From Marinobacterium iners DSM 11526 (GTDB lineage Bacteria; Pseudomonadota; Gammaproteobacteria; Pseudomonadales; Balneatricaceae): a stretch of 64,000 nucleotides of DNA. The notes under the pieces are model-generated. The model did no database searches. It saw only the letters and a list, made by a program, of their open reading frames with translations, and had not been told where the DNA came from. Location: assembly GCF_900107855.1 (NCBI RefSeq), contig NZ_FNRJ01000014.1:1-64000 (forward strand), given 5' to 3'. The position numbers were made by a program, and so were the translations under genes. Positions 24,432 to 34,247 of the stretch are shown one piece after another (positions within the stretch are counted from its first letter, which is position 1; each line of letters begins with the position of its first letter).

Positions 24432-24977
24432 TCATCCGAGGGCAGCAAGAAAACGCGCCCAGTCAAATGCAAGGCCAGGATCAGTCTTGCGACCGGGTGC
24501 AATATCACTGTGACCGGTAATGGTTTCAGGGCCAAGTTGCGGATAGGTTGTCAAAAGCGTCTGAGTCACCGCGATCAGACATTCGTACTGGGCATCGGTA
24601 TAAGGGCAATCATCAGTCCCTTCCAGCTCGATGCCGATGGAAAAATCATTGCAGGCCTCACGCCCTTGAAAGCAGGATCTGCCCGCATGCCAGGCGCGGC
24701 GATCGAAGGGTACGAACTGGGTCATGCGGCCATCCCGCTCGATCAGCAGATGGGCGGAAACCTCCAGCCCCTCGATTTCGGCAAAGAAGGGGTGTCCGTT
24801 TGGGTCCAGTCGATTGGTAAACAGCTCGGCAATATGACCACCACCAAACTGCCCGGGCGGCAGGCTGATATTGTGAATCACCAACAGCGAGATTTCGTCT
24901 TCGGGCCGGGCGTTGCAGTTGGGTGAAGGCAGAAAACGGGCACCCTTGATGCGGTGCTGTTCAATTTCGACTGTCAT
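24432..24977 (-). CDS. ampD: 1,6-anhydro-N-acetylmuramyl-L-alanine amidase AmpD
   Basis: A protein of 181 residues with the AmpD fold. Zinc ligands are the His in LVIHNISLPPG, the His in TGHSDIAPGRKTDPG and the Asp of KTDPG; FGGGHIAELFTNRLD and SIGIELEGTDD are family hallmarks. It cleaves the stem peptide from anhydromuropeptides in the cytoplasm for wall recycling, and its loss derepresses AmpC-type beta-lactamases where AmpR exists. ATG 24977 gives the normal AmpD start (MTVEIEQHRI); the longer frame upstream runs into the divergent nadC promoter. Confidence 0.93.
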   Translation of the reverse strand: MTVEIEQHRIKGARFLPSPNCNARPEDEISLLVIHNISLPPGQFGGGHIAELFTNRLDPNGHPFFAEIEGLEVSAHLLIERDGRMTQFVPFDRRAWHAGRSCFQGREACNDFSIGIELEGTDDCPYTDAQYECLIAVTQTLLTTYPQLGPETITGHSDIAPGRKTDPGLAFDWARFLAALG

Positions 24978-25071
24978 CTGACTGAATACCACTCCCGTTT
25001 GACGTACTATCGCCGTGCGATTTCCGCTAAAATGCGCGCTCCATAGTACATCATACGACAGGCCCGCCACC

Positions 25072-25920
25072 ATGCTGCTGACGCTGACCGAGCTCAAGCC
25101 CACCATCGAAGAAAACGTCCGTACAGCCCTGAATGAGGATGTCGGCAACGGTGATATCACCGCCGAGCTGATTCCAGCCAGTGACCGGGCACAGGCACGG
25201 GTGATTTCACGTCAGGAAGCGGTCGTTTGTGGCCGTGCCTGGGTGGATGAGGTGTTTCGTCAGGTTGACCCTGAGGTACAGGTTGAATGGCTGGTTGAGG
25301 ATGGAGACAAGGTCGAACGTGATCAGGTGCTGTTTCGGCTGCAAGGGTCTGCCCGCTCACTGCTCACCGGCGAGCGCGCGGCACTGAACTTCCTGCAGAC
25401 ACTCTCCGGCACCGCCACCCTCAGCCACGAATACGCTCAGCGCGTCGCCGGCACCCCGGTGCGCCTGCTGGATACACGCAAGACCATCCCGGGCCTGAGG
25501 CTGGCACAGAAATACGCCGTCAGCTGCGGCGGCTGTTTCAACCACCGCATCGGCCTGTACGATGCCTTCCTGATCAAGGAAAACCACATCATGGCCTGTG
25601 GCGGCATTGAGAAGGCGATCGAAACCGCCCGCCACAACCACCCGGGCAAGCCGGTGGAAATCGAGGTCGAGACAGAAGAGCAACTGGAACGGGCGCTGGT
25701 CGCCGGCGCCGATATTGTCATGCTGGACAACTTCAGCCCCGAGCGGATGATTGCAGCGGTCAAGCAGACCAACGGGCGTGCCAAGCTGGAAGCGTCGGGC
25801 AATATTACGGATGAAACCCTGCTCGACTACGCCAACACCGGAGTCGATTACATCTCGATTGGCGCCCTGACCAAGCACTGCCAGGCGGTGGATCTGTCGA
25901 TGCGGATTGTGGAAGGGTAA
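25072..25920 (+). CDS. nadC: Nicotinate-nucleotide pyrophosphorylase (carboxylating)
   Basis: A protein of 282 residues. Quinolinate and PRPP are converted to nicotinate mononucleotide and CO2 in NAD synthesis. [54 protein letters not shown] and the strand [20 protein letters not shown] are signature segments, and the H/K residues of [20 protein letters not shown] line the active site. ATG 25072 is chosen because the family starts with an [14 protein letters not shown]-type helix; earlier codons belong to the ampD/nadC divergent region. It converges with the aryl polyene operon, separated by a hairpin. Confidence 0.95.
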   Translation: MLLTLTELKPTIEENVRTALNEDVGNGDITAELIPASDRAQARVISRQEAVVCGRAWVDEVFRQVDPEVQVEWLVEDGDKVERDQVLFRLQGSARSLLTGERAALNFLQTLSGTATLSHEYAQRVAGTPVRLLDTRKTIPGLRLAQKYAVSCGGCFNHRIGLYDAFLIKENHIMACGGIEKAIETARHNHPGKPVEIEVETEEQLERALVAGADIVMLDNFSPERMIAAVKQTNGRAKLEASGNITDETLLDYANTGVDYISIGALTKHCQAVDLSMRIVEG

Positions 25921-25997
25921 CACTGCCACACGCATAAGTACCTGTGGGTGCTTGCCTTGCCACCGATCATTGCTGCAGGGTAGGAACTTCAATAGCA

Positions 25998-26029
25998 AGC
26001 ATACAGGGAGCCCCCGCTCCCTGTATGCT
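25998..26029. terminator. Hairpin between convergent nadC and aryl polyene operon
   Basis: AGCATACAGGGAGC and GCTCCCTGTATGCT form a perfect 14-bp stem around CCCC. No T-run follows on either strand, so it may act as a bidirectional terminator helped by stem strength, or as an RNA end stabiliser. Confidence 0.65.
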
Positions 26030-26035
26030 GAAAAC

Positions 26036-27262
26036 TCAGTTCCAGCGTTTGAAAATCAATGAAGTATTGATACCACCAAACGCAAAGTTGTTGCTCATGA
26101 CATACTCGGTGTCGATATGTCGCCCTTCGTGCATAAGGTAATCCAGCTCGGCACACTCAGGGTCTACGTTTTCCAGATTGATGGTTGGCGAGAACCAGCC
26201 TTCATTCATCATTTCAATCGCTGTCCAGGCTTCCAATGCACCACAGGCGCCCAACGTATGGCCCGTATAGCTTTTAAGTGAGCTGACAGGCGTGGAAGCA
26301 CCGAATACGGCGTGAGTGGCCTGACTTTCAGCAATATCACCACGATCAGTGGCTGTTCCGTGGGCACTGACATAGCCGATTTCACTGGGGGGCAACTGTG
26401 CGCTATCCAGCGCCTGGCGGATAGCAATTTCCATGGTTGCGGCATTGGGCTGAGTCACATGACGCCCGTCAGAGTTGGTGCCGAAGCCGATAATTTCAGC
26501 ATGAATTTTGGCTCCGCGGGCTCGGGCATGTTCCAGCTCCTCCAGTATCAGGACACAGCCCCCCTCGCCTATCACAAGTCCATCTCGATCACGGTCAAAG
26601 GGACGAGGCGACAGATGCGGGGTGTCATTAACGACACTGGTGGCATAAAGAGTGTCAAACACGGCCGCTTCGGTGGCGCATAGCCCTTCACTGCCGCCCG
26701 CCACCATCACATCTTGAGTGCCGAACTTGATCGCTTCATAAGCATAGCCAATGCCCTGGCTACCCGAAGTGCAGGCGCTTGACGTGGTGATCACGCGCCC
26801 ACGAATGCCGAAATGAACACCAATGTTCACAGGGCCGGTGTGTGCCATCATCTTGATGTAGGAATTGGCATTGAGTCCATCCGAGGAGCAGTTCATCAGC
26901 ATATTGCCGAAATCCACGAAGGCTTTGGTATCTCCGACCGATGAACCAAATGAAATGCCGACACGGCCGCTGCCAAGCTGTTCCCAGCCCAGCAGGTTTG
27001 CATCTTCAAGCGCACGCTCTGTCGCATATACACCGAACTGAGCTACCCGCCCCATGCTGCGCAATGCCTTGCGGTTGTAGTGCGAGGGCATTTTAAAATC
27101 CGGCACCGGGGCTGCCAGCCGGGTGTTCAACCCATCATAGCAATCCCAGCCATCCATCCTGACTACACCACTGTGGCCAGCAACCAGATTTTTCTTAATG
27201 GCTGGCCAGTCGTTTCCTATCGGTGAAAAGCCGGCCATTCCGGTTACAACAACCCGTTTCAT
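26036..27262 (-). CDS. Beta-ketoacyl-ACP synthase of the aryl polyene cluster (last gene)
   Basis: A FabF-type ketosynthase of 408 residues with a complete catalytic set: C164 in SSACTSGSQ, H301 in SAHGTATDRGD and H335 in SYTGHTLGACG. It would condense malonyl-ACP with the growing acyl chain. Type II aryl polyene systems use one ketosynthase with the chain length factor for elongation and another for priming or supply; which role this one has cannot be told from sequence. It is the last gene of the operon and starts where the ketoreductase stops. Confidence 0.88.
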   Translation of the reverse strand: MKRVVVTGMAGFSPIGNDWPAIKKNLVAGHSGVVRMDGWDCYDGLNTRLAAPVPDFKMPSHYNRKALRSMGRVAQFGVYATERALEDANLLGWEQLGSGRVGISFGSSVGDTKAFVDFGNMLMNCSSDGLNANSYIKMMAHTGPVNIGVHFGIRGRVITTSSACTSGSQGIGYAYEAIKFGTQDVMVAGGSEGLCATEAAVFDTLYATSVVNDTPHLSPRPFDRDRDGLVIGEGGCVLILEELEHARARGAKIHAEIIGFGTNSDGRHVTQPNAATMEIAIRQALDSAQLPPSEIGYVSAHGTATDRGDIAESQATHAVFGASTPVSSLKSYTGHTLGACGALEAWTAIEMMNEGWFSPTINLENVDPECAELDYLMHEGRHIDTEYVMSNNFAFGGINTSLIFKRWN

Positions 27263-27987
27263 TAATACATTCCACCGTTTACTGAAATCACCTGACGCGT
27301 GATATATCCGGCTTCCTCGGACATCAGGAAGCTGATCGTACCGGCCACTTCATTGACTCTGCCGACTCGTTGCATGGGAATCATCTTCAGTGCTTCTTCC
27401 AGGGGCAGGTCTTCGGTCATTTCGGTTTCAATCAGCCCCGGTGCGACACAGTTCACCGTTATCTTGCGCTTGGCCAGCTCGACAGCCAGCGCTTTGGTCG
27501 CTCCGATGATGCCGGCTTTTGCGGCACTGTAATTGACCTGTCCACGATTGCCCATTTCACCGGACACGGAAGACAGGGTAACAATGCGTCCTGGCTTTCG
27601 ACGTCGAATCATGGGCATGATCAGCGGATGCAGTACATTGTAAAACCCGTCAAGGTTGGTCCTGAGCACCAGATCCCAATCCTCTTCCGGCATGGCCGGA
27701 AAGGCGTTATCACGCGCAATCCCAGCATTGCATACCACACCGTAATAGGCACCATATGTGTCAATATCCTGTTCCAATACCTGACGGCACTCTTCTCGGT
27801 CCGCAATGTCGAATTGCAGAATGCGGACACTGCGACCATGTGACTCAATCTCTTCAGCGACCGCCTGCACAGAGTCCAGGCCCGAGCGGCAGTGCAGGAC
27901 GATATCGTAACCATCCTGTGCCAGGCGCAGTGCAATCCCCTTACCAATCCCACGGCTGGAACCGGTCACTAAAATAGTAGCTGTCAT
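27262..27987 (-). CDS. 3-ketoacyl-ACP reductase (FabG-like), aryl polyene cluster
   Basis: A short-chain dehydrogenase of 241 residues. The cofactor loop is TGSSRGIG (8-15), the catalytic triad is S140, Y153 and K157 (YSAAK), and NAG is at 87-89. It reduces the beta-keto group after each condensation using NADPH. The C-terminal EEAGYITRQVISVNGGMY is typical of FabG. It overlaps the dehydratase upstream by four bases and abuts the ketosynthase downstream. Confidence 0.9.
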   Translation of the reverse strand: MTATILVTGSSRGIGKGIALRLAQDGYDIVLHCRSGLDSVQAVAEEIESHGRSVRILQFDIADREECRQVLEQDIDTYGAYYGVVCNAGIARDNAFPAMPEEDWDLVLRTNLDGFYNVLHPLIMPMIRRRKPGRIVTLSSVSGEMGNRGQVNYSAAKAGIIGATKALAVELAKRKITVNCVAPGLIETEMTEDLPLEEALKMIPMQRVGRVNEVAGTISFLMSEEAGYITRQVISVNGGMY

Positions 27988-28436
27988 GACATGGCATCCC
28001 GTAAAAACGTTTCGGCATCATCCGGCTGATAAATATTGAGGCTGGCCGTCGCTGTGTAGCCATTCCCCGTCAGCTCGCAATCAAAGGCACAAAGGCCGTT
28101 TTCTGCCTGCATATTCTTGATAACCTTTAGCTGAATACGCTCCCCCGGTGCGAAATAAGGCACGGGGATACTGTACCGGCGTGTTCCCAGCAGGAATCCC
28201 ACCCTGGGCTCATGCCCCTTGAGCCTTTCCTGCAGACCCGCGTAGGCTCCTATCGCCTGCGCCATATATTCCAGCCCGACCCAGGCGGGAACTCCCTGTT
28301 CTTCAAGGAACATGGACGTTGGGGTGATATCAACCGCCGCAGATAACCAGTCTTCACCATAGCCTGTAATTTCCGACAGCAGGCTCATCTGCCCTGAATG
28401 GGGCACCAGTTGATCAACACTGAATTCAGCTCTCAT
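27984..28436 (-). CDS. FabZ/FabA-like hotdog dehydratase, aryl polyene cluster
   Basis: A protein of 150 residues with a hotdog fold: LVPHSGQMSLLSEI holds the histidine at the position of the FabZ catalytic residue, and VGLEYMAQAIGAYAGL is the central helix with Glu. It would remove water from beta-hydroxyacyl-ACP to make the conjugated double bonds. A second dehydratase-like domain is fused to the AMP ligase in this operon, and the two may act together. Confidence 0.8.
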   Translation of the reverse strand: MRAEFSVDQLVPHSGQMSLLSEITGYGEDWLSAAVDITPTSMFLEEQGVPAWVGLEYMAQAIGAYAGLQERLKGHEPRVGFLLGTRRYSIPVPYFAPGERIQLKVIKNMQAENGLCAFDCELTGNGYTATASLNIYQPDDAETFLRDAMS

Positions 28437-29602
28437 GTGGTTCGTCTCAAAATCACGGAGATGTTGTTGCCGCCGAAAGCAAAGGAATTGCTTAAGGCGT
28501 AGTCAAAATCAGTGACTTCACTTTGCAGGGCGGCAAGATTCAGGGGGGGTAAATTCGGGTCCGGTTGCCCATCCCAGACATGACCGGGAATAAACCTATC
28601 CAACAGTGCAAGGCCACAAATCACGGCTTCAATTGCGCCCGCAGCCCCCAGTGTGTGGCCAGTAAACGGTTTGGTCGAACTGCAGGGCACCGTGCTGCCA
28701 AATACTTCGGCCACAGCGTGCGCCTCCATCTGATCATTCAGCTCTGTCGCCGTGCCGTGCAGGTTGATATAGCCAACGGCTTCAGGGGAAATGTCCGCAT
28801 CATCAAGAGCTGCCTGCATGCAGCGCATCGCCCCGGCCCCGGTTGGGTCAGGTGCAGAGATGTGGTGTGCATCCGAACTTTCACCAATTCCGGCCAGCTC
28901 CAGTGGCCCCTCTTCGCGACTGAGCAGACACAAGCCGGCACCCTCGCCTATGTTAATGCCGTCACGGTTCGCGCTGAATGGATTACAACGCTTATGACTG
29001 ACTGCCTCCAATGAAGAAAAGCCCTGTACGGTCAAATGACACAGCGTATCAACACCGCCCGCAATCACCGCATCGCAGACACCTGCTCTCAGCAACCTGC
29101 GTGCCGAAGCAAGCGCTTTGGCACCGGATGAGCACGCAGTAGAAATACCATATACAGGCCCGGTCAATTTGAGTTCGGCGGCTATGAAAGCGGCTGTAGC
29201 GCCCATCTCCTGCAATCGGTAGTGATACTCTTGCGGCAAGCCCCCGGTTGCAGCTCGATGTTTCAGGCAGACTTCACTGTCACTGATGCCCGAAGTTGAG
29301 GTACCGATGACAACGCCAACGCGGTGAGAGCCAAAGCGGTGTCGGGCTTCGGCAGCCGCTTCACGAATCTGGTTCAAGGCCAGCAGGGCCATGCGATTGT
29401 TGCGGCTGTGCCAATATGGCTCTGACAACGATATTTCCGGCAAGGCCCCGGTATAAAGGCCCAGTGGCATCGCTGTCCCGGGGCTGAACTGGTCCGTCAC
29501 GGTCAATCGCGGCTCGCCCGCTGTCAAACTGACCGATGCAGCACTGCAATCGGCTCCCAGGGCACTGACCATTGACAAGGCATTTAGATAGCACCGGGTC
29601 AC
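28433..29602 (-). CDS. Beta-ketoacyl-ACP synthase, aryl polyene cluster
   Basis: A protein of 389 residues. The ketosynthase triad is intact: C157 in ISTACSSGAKA, H282 in NLHGTATELND and H316 in KPFTGHTLGAAG. It differs from the last-gene ketosynthase by its shorter N terminus and by the ACSSG form of the nucleophile loop, like the elongating ketosynthases of this family. It probably pairs with the chain length factor at the front of the operon. It overlaps both neighbours by four bases. Confidence 0.87.
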   Translation of the reverse strand: MTRCYLNALSMVSALGADCSAASVSLTAGEPRLTVTDQFSPGTAMPLGLYTGALPEISLSEPYWHSRNNRMALLALNQIREAAAEARHRFGSHRVGVVIGTSTSGISDSEVCLKHRAATGGLPQEYHYRLQEMGATAAFIAAELKLTGPVYGISTACSSGAKALASARRLLRAGVCDAVIAGGVDTLCHLTVQGFSSLEAVSHKRCNPFSANRDGINIGEGAGLCLLSREEGPLELAGIGESSDAHHISAPDPTGAGAMRCMQAALDDADISPEAVGYINLHGTATELNDQMEAHAVAEVFGSTVPCSSTKPFTGHTLGAAGAIEAVICGLALLDRFIPGHVWDGQPDPNLPPLNLAALQSEVTDFDYALSNSFAFGGNNISVILRRTT

Positions 29603-30141
29603 TGTTCCAGGTCCTTTTGCTCAAGTGTCTTGATGATTACCTGATACTCACCCGGATAGTTGCGTACTCGCGTGGTATCCACCTCCTGGACGATATCCAG
29701 AAAACGTGCGCCATGATGCCACAACTGACGCCGATTCGCCTCTAGACGAAGGGTCCAGCCCTGTACTGCCGGGTAATGCTTGCGTACCGACGCTTGCGGC
29801 CAGAGAGCGAACTGTATGGTGGCCAGGATCGCCCTTCCCGGCAGCTCCAGCGGAACAGCAACACTTTGCTGCAGATATGTGCCGTCATACTCCAGTGCCG
29901 TCAGTTGTTGGCCGGTCGGCATTAATGCCACCAGCCGAGCCTGTTTGGCATCAAAACGGCTCACAACAAGAAACTGAAAACGTTCGCCCTGCGCTTCCAT
30001 GGCAACGGTCTGTTTCAACAGTACTGGTGCCGGACCTTCAGACGGAGGCAATAGTGCCAGAGCCGGAGGCAGATCAGGCGCAGGACTGAAAAGCGAACAG
30101 CCAGATAACAGGCAAAGCATCGCCGGCAACAGATAACGCAT
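29599..30141 (-). CDS. DUF3261 lipoprotein, aryl polyene cluster
   Basis: A protein of 180 residues. The signal MRYLLPAMLCLLSGC ends in a lipobox (LSGC), so the mature protein is lipid-anchored in the envelope. The remainder matches DUF3261, a family found in aryl polyene clusters and thought to help outer membrane delivery. ATG 30141 shares a base with the upstream stop (TGATG) and gives a compact signal peptide; an ATG at 30153 would add four residues. Confidence 0.8.
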   Translation of the reverse strand: MRYLLPAMLCLLSGCSLFSPAPDLPPALALLPPSEGPAPVLLKQTVAMEAQGERFQFLVVSRFDAKQARLVALMPTGQQLTALEYDGTYLQQSVAVPLELPGRAILATIQFALWPQASVRKHYPAVQGWTLRLEANRRQLWHHGARFLDIVQEVDTTRVRNYPGEYQVIIKTLEQKDLEQ

Positions 30142-31373
30142 CAAGCACGACATAGTTCGGCCAGCGTAGTCAGTCGATTAGGCTCGCGAACATAGGGGTT
30201 GCGCGTATCCCATGCATAGCCCGCCAGAATGGAACTGATCATTGCCTTGATCGCATCGCCTTTATTGTCGGCAAAAATGACATCCTGCAACCGACCGTCA
30301 TACCAGCCTTCCACGAATACCCTGAACGTGTCGATCCCGGTTTTCAGGGGGGCTGCATACTCGTTCTGCCAGTCGGGCTCCAGTCCCTGTAACTGTCGAT
30401 GTACGGTGGCTGCTGCCAGAGTGGCTGATTTGAGAGCGATGGTCACACCGGATGAAAAAACCGGGTCCAGAAACTCGCCGGCATTGCCCAGCAGGGCAAA
30501 ACGCTCACCATAAAGGCTGTTTACATCACAGGAGTACCCACCCAGTGTCCTGACTGGAGTATCAAATACCGCATTGGCCAGAATCTCGCTCAACATCCCG
30601 CCTTCACCAATATAACGCTGCAGAGTTGCCTGCTGCCCCATACTGACATCGTCATACAGCGATCGCGGCAGCACGACACCCACCGATGCACGTCCATCAC
30701 TGAAGGGGATCAGCCAGTACCATATTTCCGGGTTTTCAGGGTGTACCGTGATCAGGATTTTATTGCGATCAAAACGTTTGTCACTAATGTTGTCTTCAAT
30801 GTGGGTGAACAGCGCAATGCGTGTGCCAAGTTGGGACGCTTTTTCAAGATTCAGCAGCCGCGGCAGGACACGCCCAAACCCACTGCCATCGAGCAGAAAA
30901 TCAGCGCTCACGCGGTAAGCATCGCCCTGCTCAGGCTGCACCTCTACAGCAATGTCACTTGCGCACTGATCAACCGCCGTCACCACTTGGCCGTAACGAA
31001 TTTCTACCCCACGCTGCTCCGCCACATCGGCCAGGGTCTTGTCAAAGCGACCGCGCTGCACCTGGAAGGTGGTACCCCAGCCTTCAGAGAACTTCTGCCG
31101 GAAGTCAAAATAGTCATACTCATGACCTCGACAGAACGCGGCGCCATTCTTGTACTGGAAGCCGACCTCGACCACGGCCTGCAGCATGCCGGCCTGCTCA
31201 AGAAACTCCATGCTCTGCGGTAAAAGGCTCTCGCCTATGGAGAAACGGGGAAAATGCTGTTGTTCCAGGACCAGCACCCGGTAGCCATAATTCGCTAATG
31301 ATGTGGCTGCGACAGAGCCGGAGGGACCGGCGCCAATCACAATTACATCATAACGTCCCTGTAACTCTGCCAT
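30141..31373 (-). CDS. FAD-dependent oxidoreductase, aryl polyene cluster
   Basis: A protein of 410 residues with an N-terminal dinucleotide-binding loop GAGPSG (14-19) and the VLEQQHFPRFSIGESLLP block seen in tryptophan halogenase-like and geranylgeranyl reductase-like flavoproteins. ALLGNAGEFLDPVFSSGV binds FAD further on. Such enzymes are standard members of aryl polyene clusters, but the step they catalyse is not settled. The halogenase WxWxIP motif is not evident; IWYWLIPFSDG is the nearest. It overlaps the exporter gene upstream by 26 bases. Confidence 0.83.
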   Translation of the reverse strand: MAELQGRYDVIVIGAGPSGSVAATSLANYGYRVLVLEQQHFPRFSIGESLLPQSMEFLEQAGMLQAVVEVGFQYKNGAAFCRGHEYDYFDFRQKFSEGWGTTFQVQRGRFDKTLADVAEQRGVEIRYGQVVTAVDQCASDIAVEVQPEQGDAYRVSADFLLDGSGFGRVLPRLLNLEKASQLGTRIALFTHIEDNISDKRFDRNKILITVHPENPEIWYWLIPFSDGRASVGVVLPRSLYDDVSMGQQATLQRYIGEGGMLSEILANAVFDTPVRTLGGYSCDVNSLYGERFALLGNAGEFLDPVFSSGVTIALKSATLAAATVHRQLQGLEPDWQNEYAAPLKTGIDTFRVFVEGWYDGRLQDVIFADNKGDAIKAMISSILAGYAWDTRNPYVREPNRLTTLAELCRA

Positions 31374-33687
31374 TCACTATCTCTCCTGTAGAGGGGTTGC
31401 GCATAAGGGGTGCCAGCAGCCAGGTCAGCAGCAGGCCGGGCAGGATAATGACACCAAAATGATAAAGCACCGGCGTCTGGCTCAAGGTCAGCAGCCCGAA
31501 CGCCAGCAGGCTGCTCAGCGCCGACAGACTGACCGCCAGCCAGGTATGATCGCTGTCACCGGTTTCGTTAAGGAAAATACCCATATCCAGACCAATGCCC
31601 AGAACCAGCATCAATGCGATCAGGTTAAACAGGTTGTAGCCGCCGTTTAACAGCAGGAAACCGGCAAAGGTAATCAGGGAAGCCAGCAGCGGCGGCAATA
31701 GAATACGCCAGCAATGCTGCCGATAACGAAGCACCAGCATCAAGATCACGCAACCGTAGGCCAGCAATAGCCAGTATGTTATTTCGGTGCGATACCCCGC
31801 CAACAGATCAGTCATATCACTCATCCTGTCGACAAAATACACACCGGGCTCCTGCTCCGTCAGAGCCGTCAGCGCCTGCTTCAAAGAACTGCTGACATCG
31901 CCCTGTAGCTGGATGACGGTCGCAACATCAGTATCATCACTGATGATATGTTGTGACCATGCCCCACTTAGTCGCTGTTGCCGCCACTCTTCAGGCGTCA
32001 GCACTGCAGCGGTGGCACGCTGCATATTTTCAAGGGCTGTGACGCGTTGCTGTGGAGACAGTTTCAGCAGGTCTGCCAGCCGCGGCCACTGGGCAGCATA
32101 CAGCGCTCGTACCTGCCGGGCGTTTTGCATCTGGCGCTGCTGCGAGGGCAGCACCTGAGACAGAGCCTTAAACCCCTGCAAAGATGACTTATTCTGAAGG
32201 CTTATCAGCGCTGGGTGAATGCGTTCTTCGGTCTGCAGCACCTGCTCAAGGTCGCTCCCCGTCACCAACAGGAAAGCAGCGCTGCTGCCATTCCCCAGCA
32301 GGGACTGTACGCTTCGGTCTTCCTGCAACAGTGCCGGCGGAGAGGTTTGCAGCAGCGTCACATCGTCACTGGCACTCCCCTGCCAGATAACAACAGTACT
32401 GCCCAAGCCCAGTATCAGCAGTAACCCAGCCAACCAGGGCGACTGGCTGATCTGCGGACAAGCCTTGCGCCAACGGTCCAGCCAAACCGCTGCAGATAGC
32501 GGGCCTGTTGCTTTTTGGCGGTTCAGCACCGGCAGCCAGAGCAGTACGGTCAGCCATGCAGCGATGAGGCCTACTGCACAGAACAGGGCCATCTGACGAA
32601 GTCCCGGGAAAGGAGCCAGTGCCAGCCCAGCATAGGCCAGTACACTGGAAATCAGCCCCAAAAGAAGTCCGGCGAACAGCTTTCGGGCGATCTCGTGAGA
32701 CGGCAACACGCGGGCCTCGCAGAGAAAATGCAACGCGTAATCAACGGCCACCCCCACCAGGCCTGCGCCAAAGGCCACCGTGATCATATGGATACGGCCA
32801 AACAAGAGTTGAGTAGCTGCCATGGCCACCAAAGCACCCGTTGCGACAGGCAGCAGCACCAGTGCCAGCGGCAGAGCACTTCTGAACACGAAGGTGATCA
32901 ACAGGATGATACCCAGCACCGAACCCAGCCCGATGGTGGACATCTCGGAACGGGCCTGGTCGGCACCGGCAGCGGCATGCAGCAGGAGCCCCGAGCGCTG
33001 CAGACTTATCCCCTGCCGTTCCAGTTCCAGTATCAGCGGATCAAGCACGGAAGTGACCGCATGTTGTACCGAAAGGCTAAACGGATCTTCAAGCAATTGC
33101 AGGCTAAGCAGGTAAGCCGGCTTATCTGAAGCAGAAAGACGTAACAAGCCGGAGTCGAAACGAATTGGCAGATCCGACTGTAATGAAACCATCAGGTCGG
33201 TATAGAGACCAAAGGGATCCTGCAAAGGCTCATTGGCAAACCCGGATATGGGATTCAACAACCGCTGAAGAGCCAACTGAAACTGCACGCTACCGTTGTC
33301 GGTTGACAGTCTCTTCCGGGTTTCATCTCTCAGCAGGGTAAAACGGTAGGGATGAAGTTCAGCCAGTTCAGCGTCTGACTCAGGGGCCTGCCAGGTTAGA
33401 CGAGTTTGGGTATCCAGAGCCTTCAGGCGCTCTACCGCCAATCGAACACCCGCCCGCGCCAAGGCTTCATCCTCCGCCGAAATCACCAGCAGCAACTTGT
33501 CGGCATAAGCCGCTGCCTGTTTTTCGGTCGCTTTTTGAATGAACGGTTGCTGCTCACTGGCTGGAAGCAGTGCCATCAAACTGGTATCGATGACAGTCCC
33601 CTGGCGCAAGGCACCAAAGCCGAGTGCCAGCACAACCAACAGCCACCCCCAGGCAGCCACTTTGCTGCCAGCACGAGACGTTATCAT
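31348..33687 (-). CDS. MMPL/RND family exporter, aryl polyene cluster
   Basis: A protein of 779 residues in two repeats, each with one leading helix, a large periplasmic loop and a bundle of five or six helices (12 in all). The first loop begins ALLPASEQQPF; LVGVAVDYALHFLCEARV and LGIGLDMGIFLNETG are the paired GxxxDY/D-type helices. It probably moves the polyene lipid or its precursor from the inner membrane, driven by the proton gradient. Next to the LolA-like gene, it suggests an export pair. Confidence 0.85.
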   Translation of the reverse strand: MITSRAGSKVAAWGWLLVVLALGFGALRQGTVIDTSLMALLPASEQQPFIQKATEKQAAAYADKLLLVISAEDEALARAGVRLAVERLKALDTQTRLTWQAPESDAELAELHPYRFTLLRDETRKRLSTDNGSVQFQLALQRLLNPISGFANEPLQDPFGLYTDLMVSLQSDLPIRFDSGLLRLSASDKPAYLLSLQLLEDPFSLSVQHAVTSVLDPLILELERQGISLQRSGLLLHAAAGADQARSEMSTIGLGSVLGIILLITFVFRSALPLALVLLPVATGALVAMAATQLLFGRIHMITVAFGAGLVGVAVDYALHFLCEARVLPSHEIARKLFAGLLLGLISSVLAYAGLALAPFPGLRQMALFCAVGLIAAWLTVLLWLPVLNRQKATGPLSAAVWLDRWRKACPQISQSPWLAGLLLILGLGSTVVIWQGSASDDVTLLQTSPPALLQEDRSVQSLLGNGSSAAFLLVTGSDLEQVLQTEERIHPALISLQNKSSLQGFKALSQVLPSQQRQMQNARQVRALYAAQWPRLADLLKLSPQQRVTALENMQRATAAVLTPEEWRQQRLSGAWSQHIISDDTDVATVIQLQGDVSSSLKQALTALTEQEPGVYFVDRMSDMTDLLAGYRTEITYWLLLAYGCVILMLVLRYRQHCWRILLPPLLASLITFAGFLLLNGGYNLFNLIALMLVLGIGLDMGIFLNETGDSDHTWLAVSLSALSSLLAFGLLTLSQTPVLYHFGVIILPGLLLTWLLAPLMRNPSTGEIVNGRVTGTL

Positions 33688-34247
33688 TGCTGCAAATCGT
33701 GGAACTGGATACGGGTCCAGTCCCCTCCCTCTTCGTACAGCAGCACCTGTCTGAGGTTGCGGTCACCCTGTAATTCAACTCTGGATATAACCCTTTTCAC
33801 ACGTGCTTCTCGGGGTATCAGCGTTGCACGCCAATCGGAACCACTGACATGGGTCTCGGCACTGAAATGCTTATCCAGCTTGTCCCAGCGTGCGGTCATT
33901 ACACCGAAAAAAATTTCGCTGAACAGCTCAACAACAGGGTTACTGCGTGTTTCCAGCTGCGACAGTAATGTACCGTCCTGCTCACTGGTGATCTGGTTGG
34001 GCGTCAACCGCAGCAAACTTTCGATGGGAACCTGCGTATGCCAGCTGATTTCGACATCCTGTTCGTAAGCAAAGCGTCCGGACGATTGTATTTCAGTATC
34101 AAGCGATGCCAGGTGTTTGACCTGCTCAAAACGCCCCTGAAGAGACGCTGGCGACTCCATCAGCGCTTCCACTGCCTGGTAGCCCGATTCAGCCAGTGCA
34201 GAGGGTGCCAGCAGAACCATCAACCACAATGCGAAACCATATCTCAC
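33684..34247 (-). CDS. LolA-like outer membrane carrier, aryl polyene cluster
   Basis: A protein of 187 residues. A signal peptide (MRYGFALWLMVLLAPSALA) is followed by a LolA-like beta-barrel half: SLQGRFEQVKHLASLDTEI and GRFAYEQDVEISWHTQVP. In these clusters the protein is thought to carry the polyene lipid through the periplasm, as LolA does for lipoproteins. It overlaps both neighbours by four bases and lies between a thioesterase and the MMPL exporter. Confidence 0.85.
   Translation of the reverse strand: MRYGFALWLMVLLAPSALAESGYQAVEALMESPASLQGRFEQVKHLASLDTEIQSSGRFAYEQDVEISWHTQVPIESLLRLTPNQITSEQDGTLLSQLETRSNPVVELFSEIFFGVMTARWDKLDKHFSAETHVSGSDWRATLIPREARVKRVISRVELQGDRNLRQVLLYEEGGDWTRIQFHDLQQ

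Noticed and set aside
25000-25057. TTGACG and TAAAAT as a nadC promoter
   Set aside because: The spacing is about 23 bases, too long for a sigma-70 promoter.
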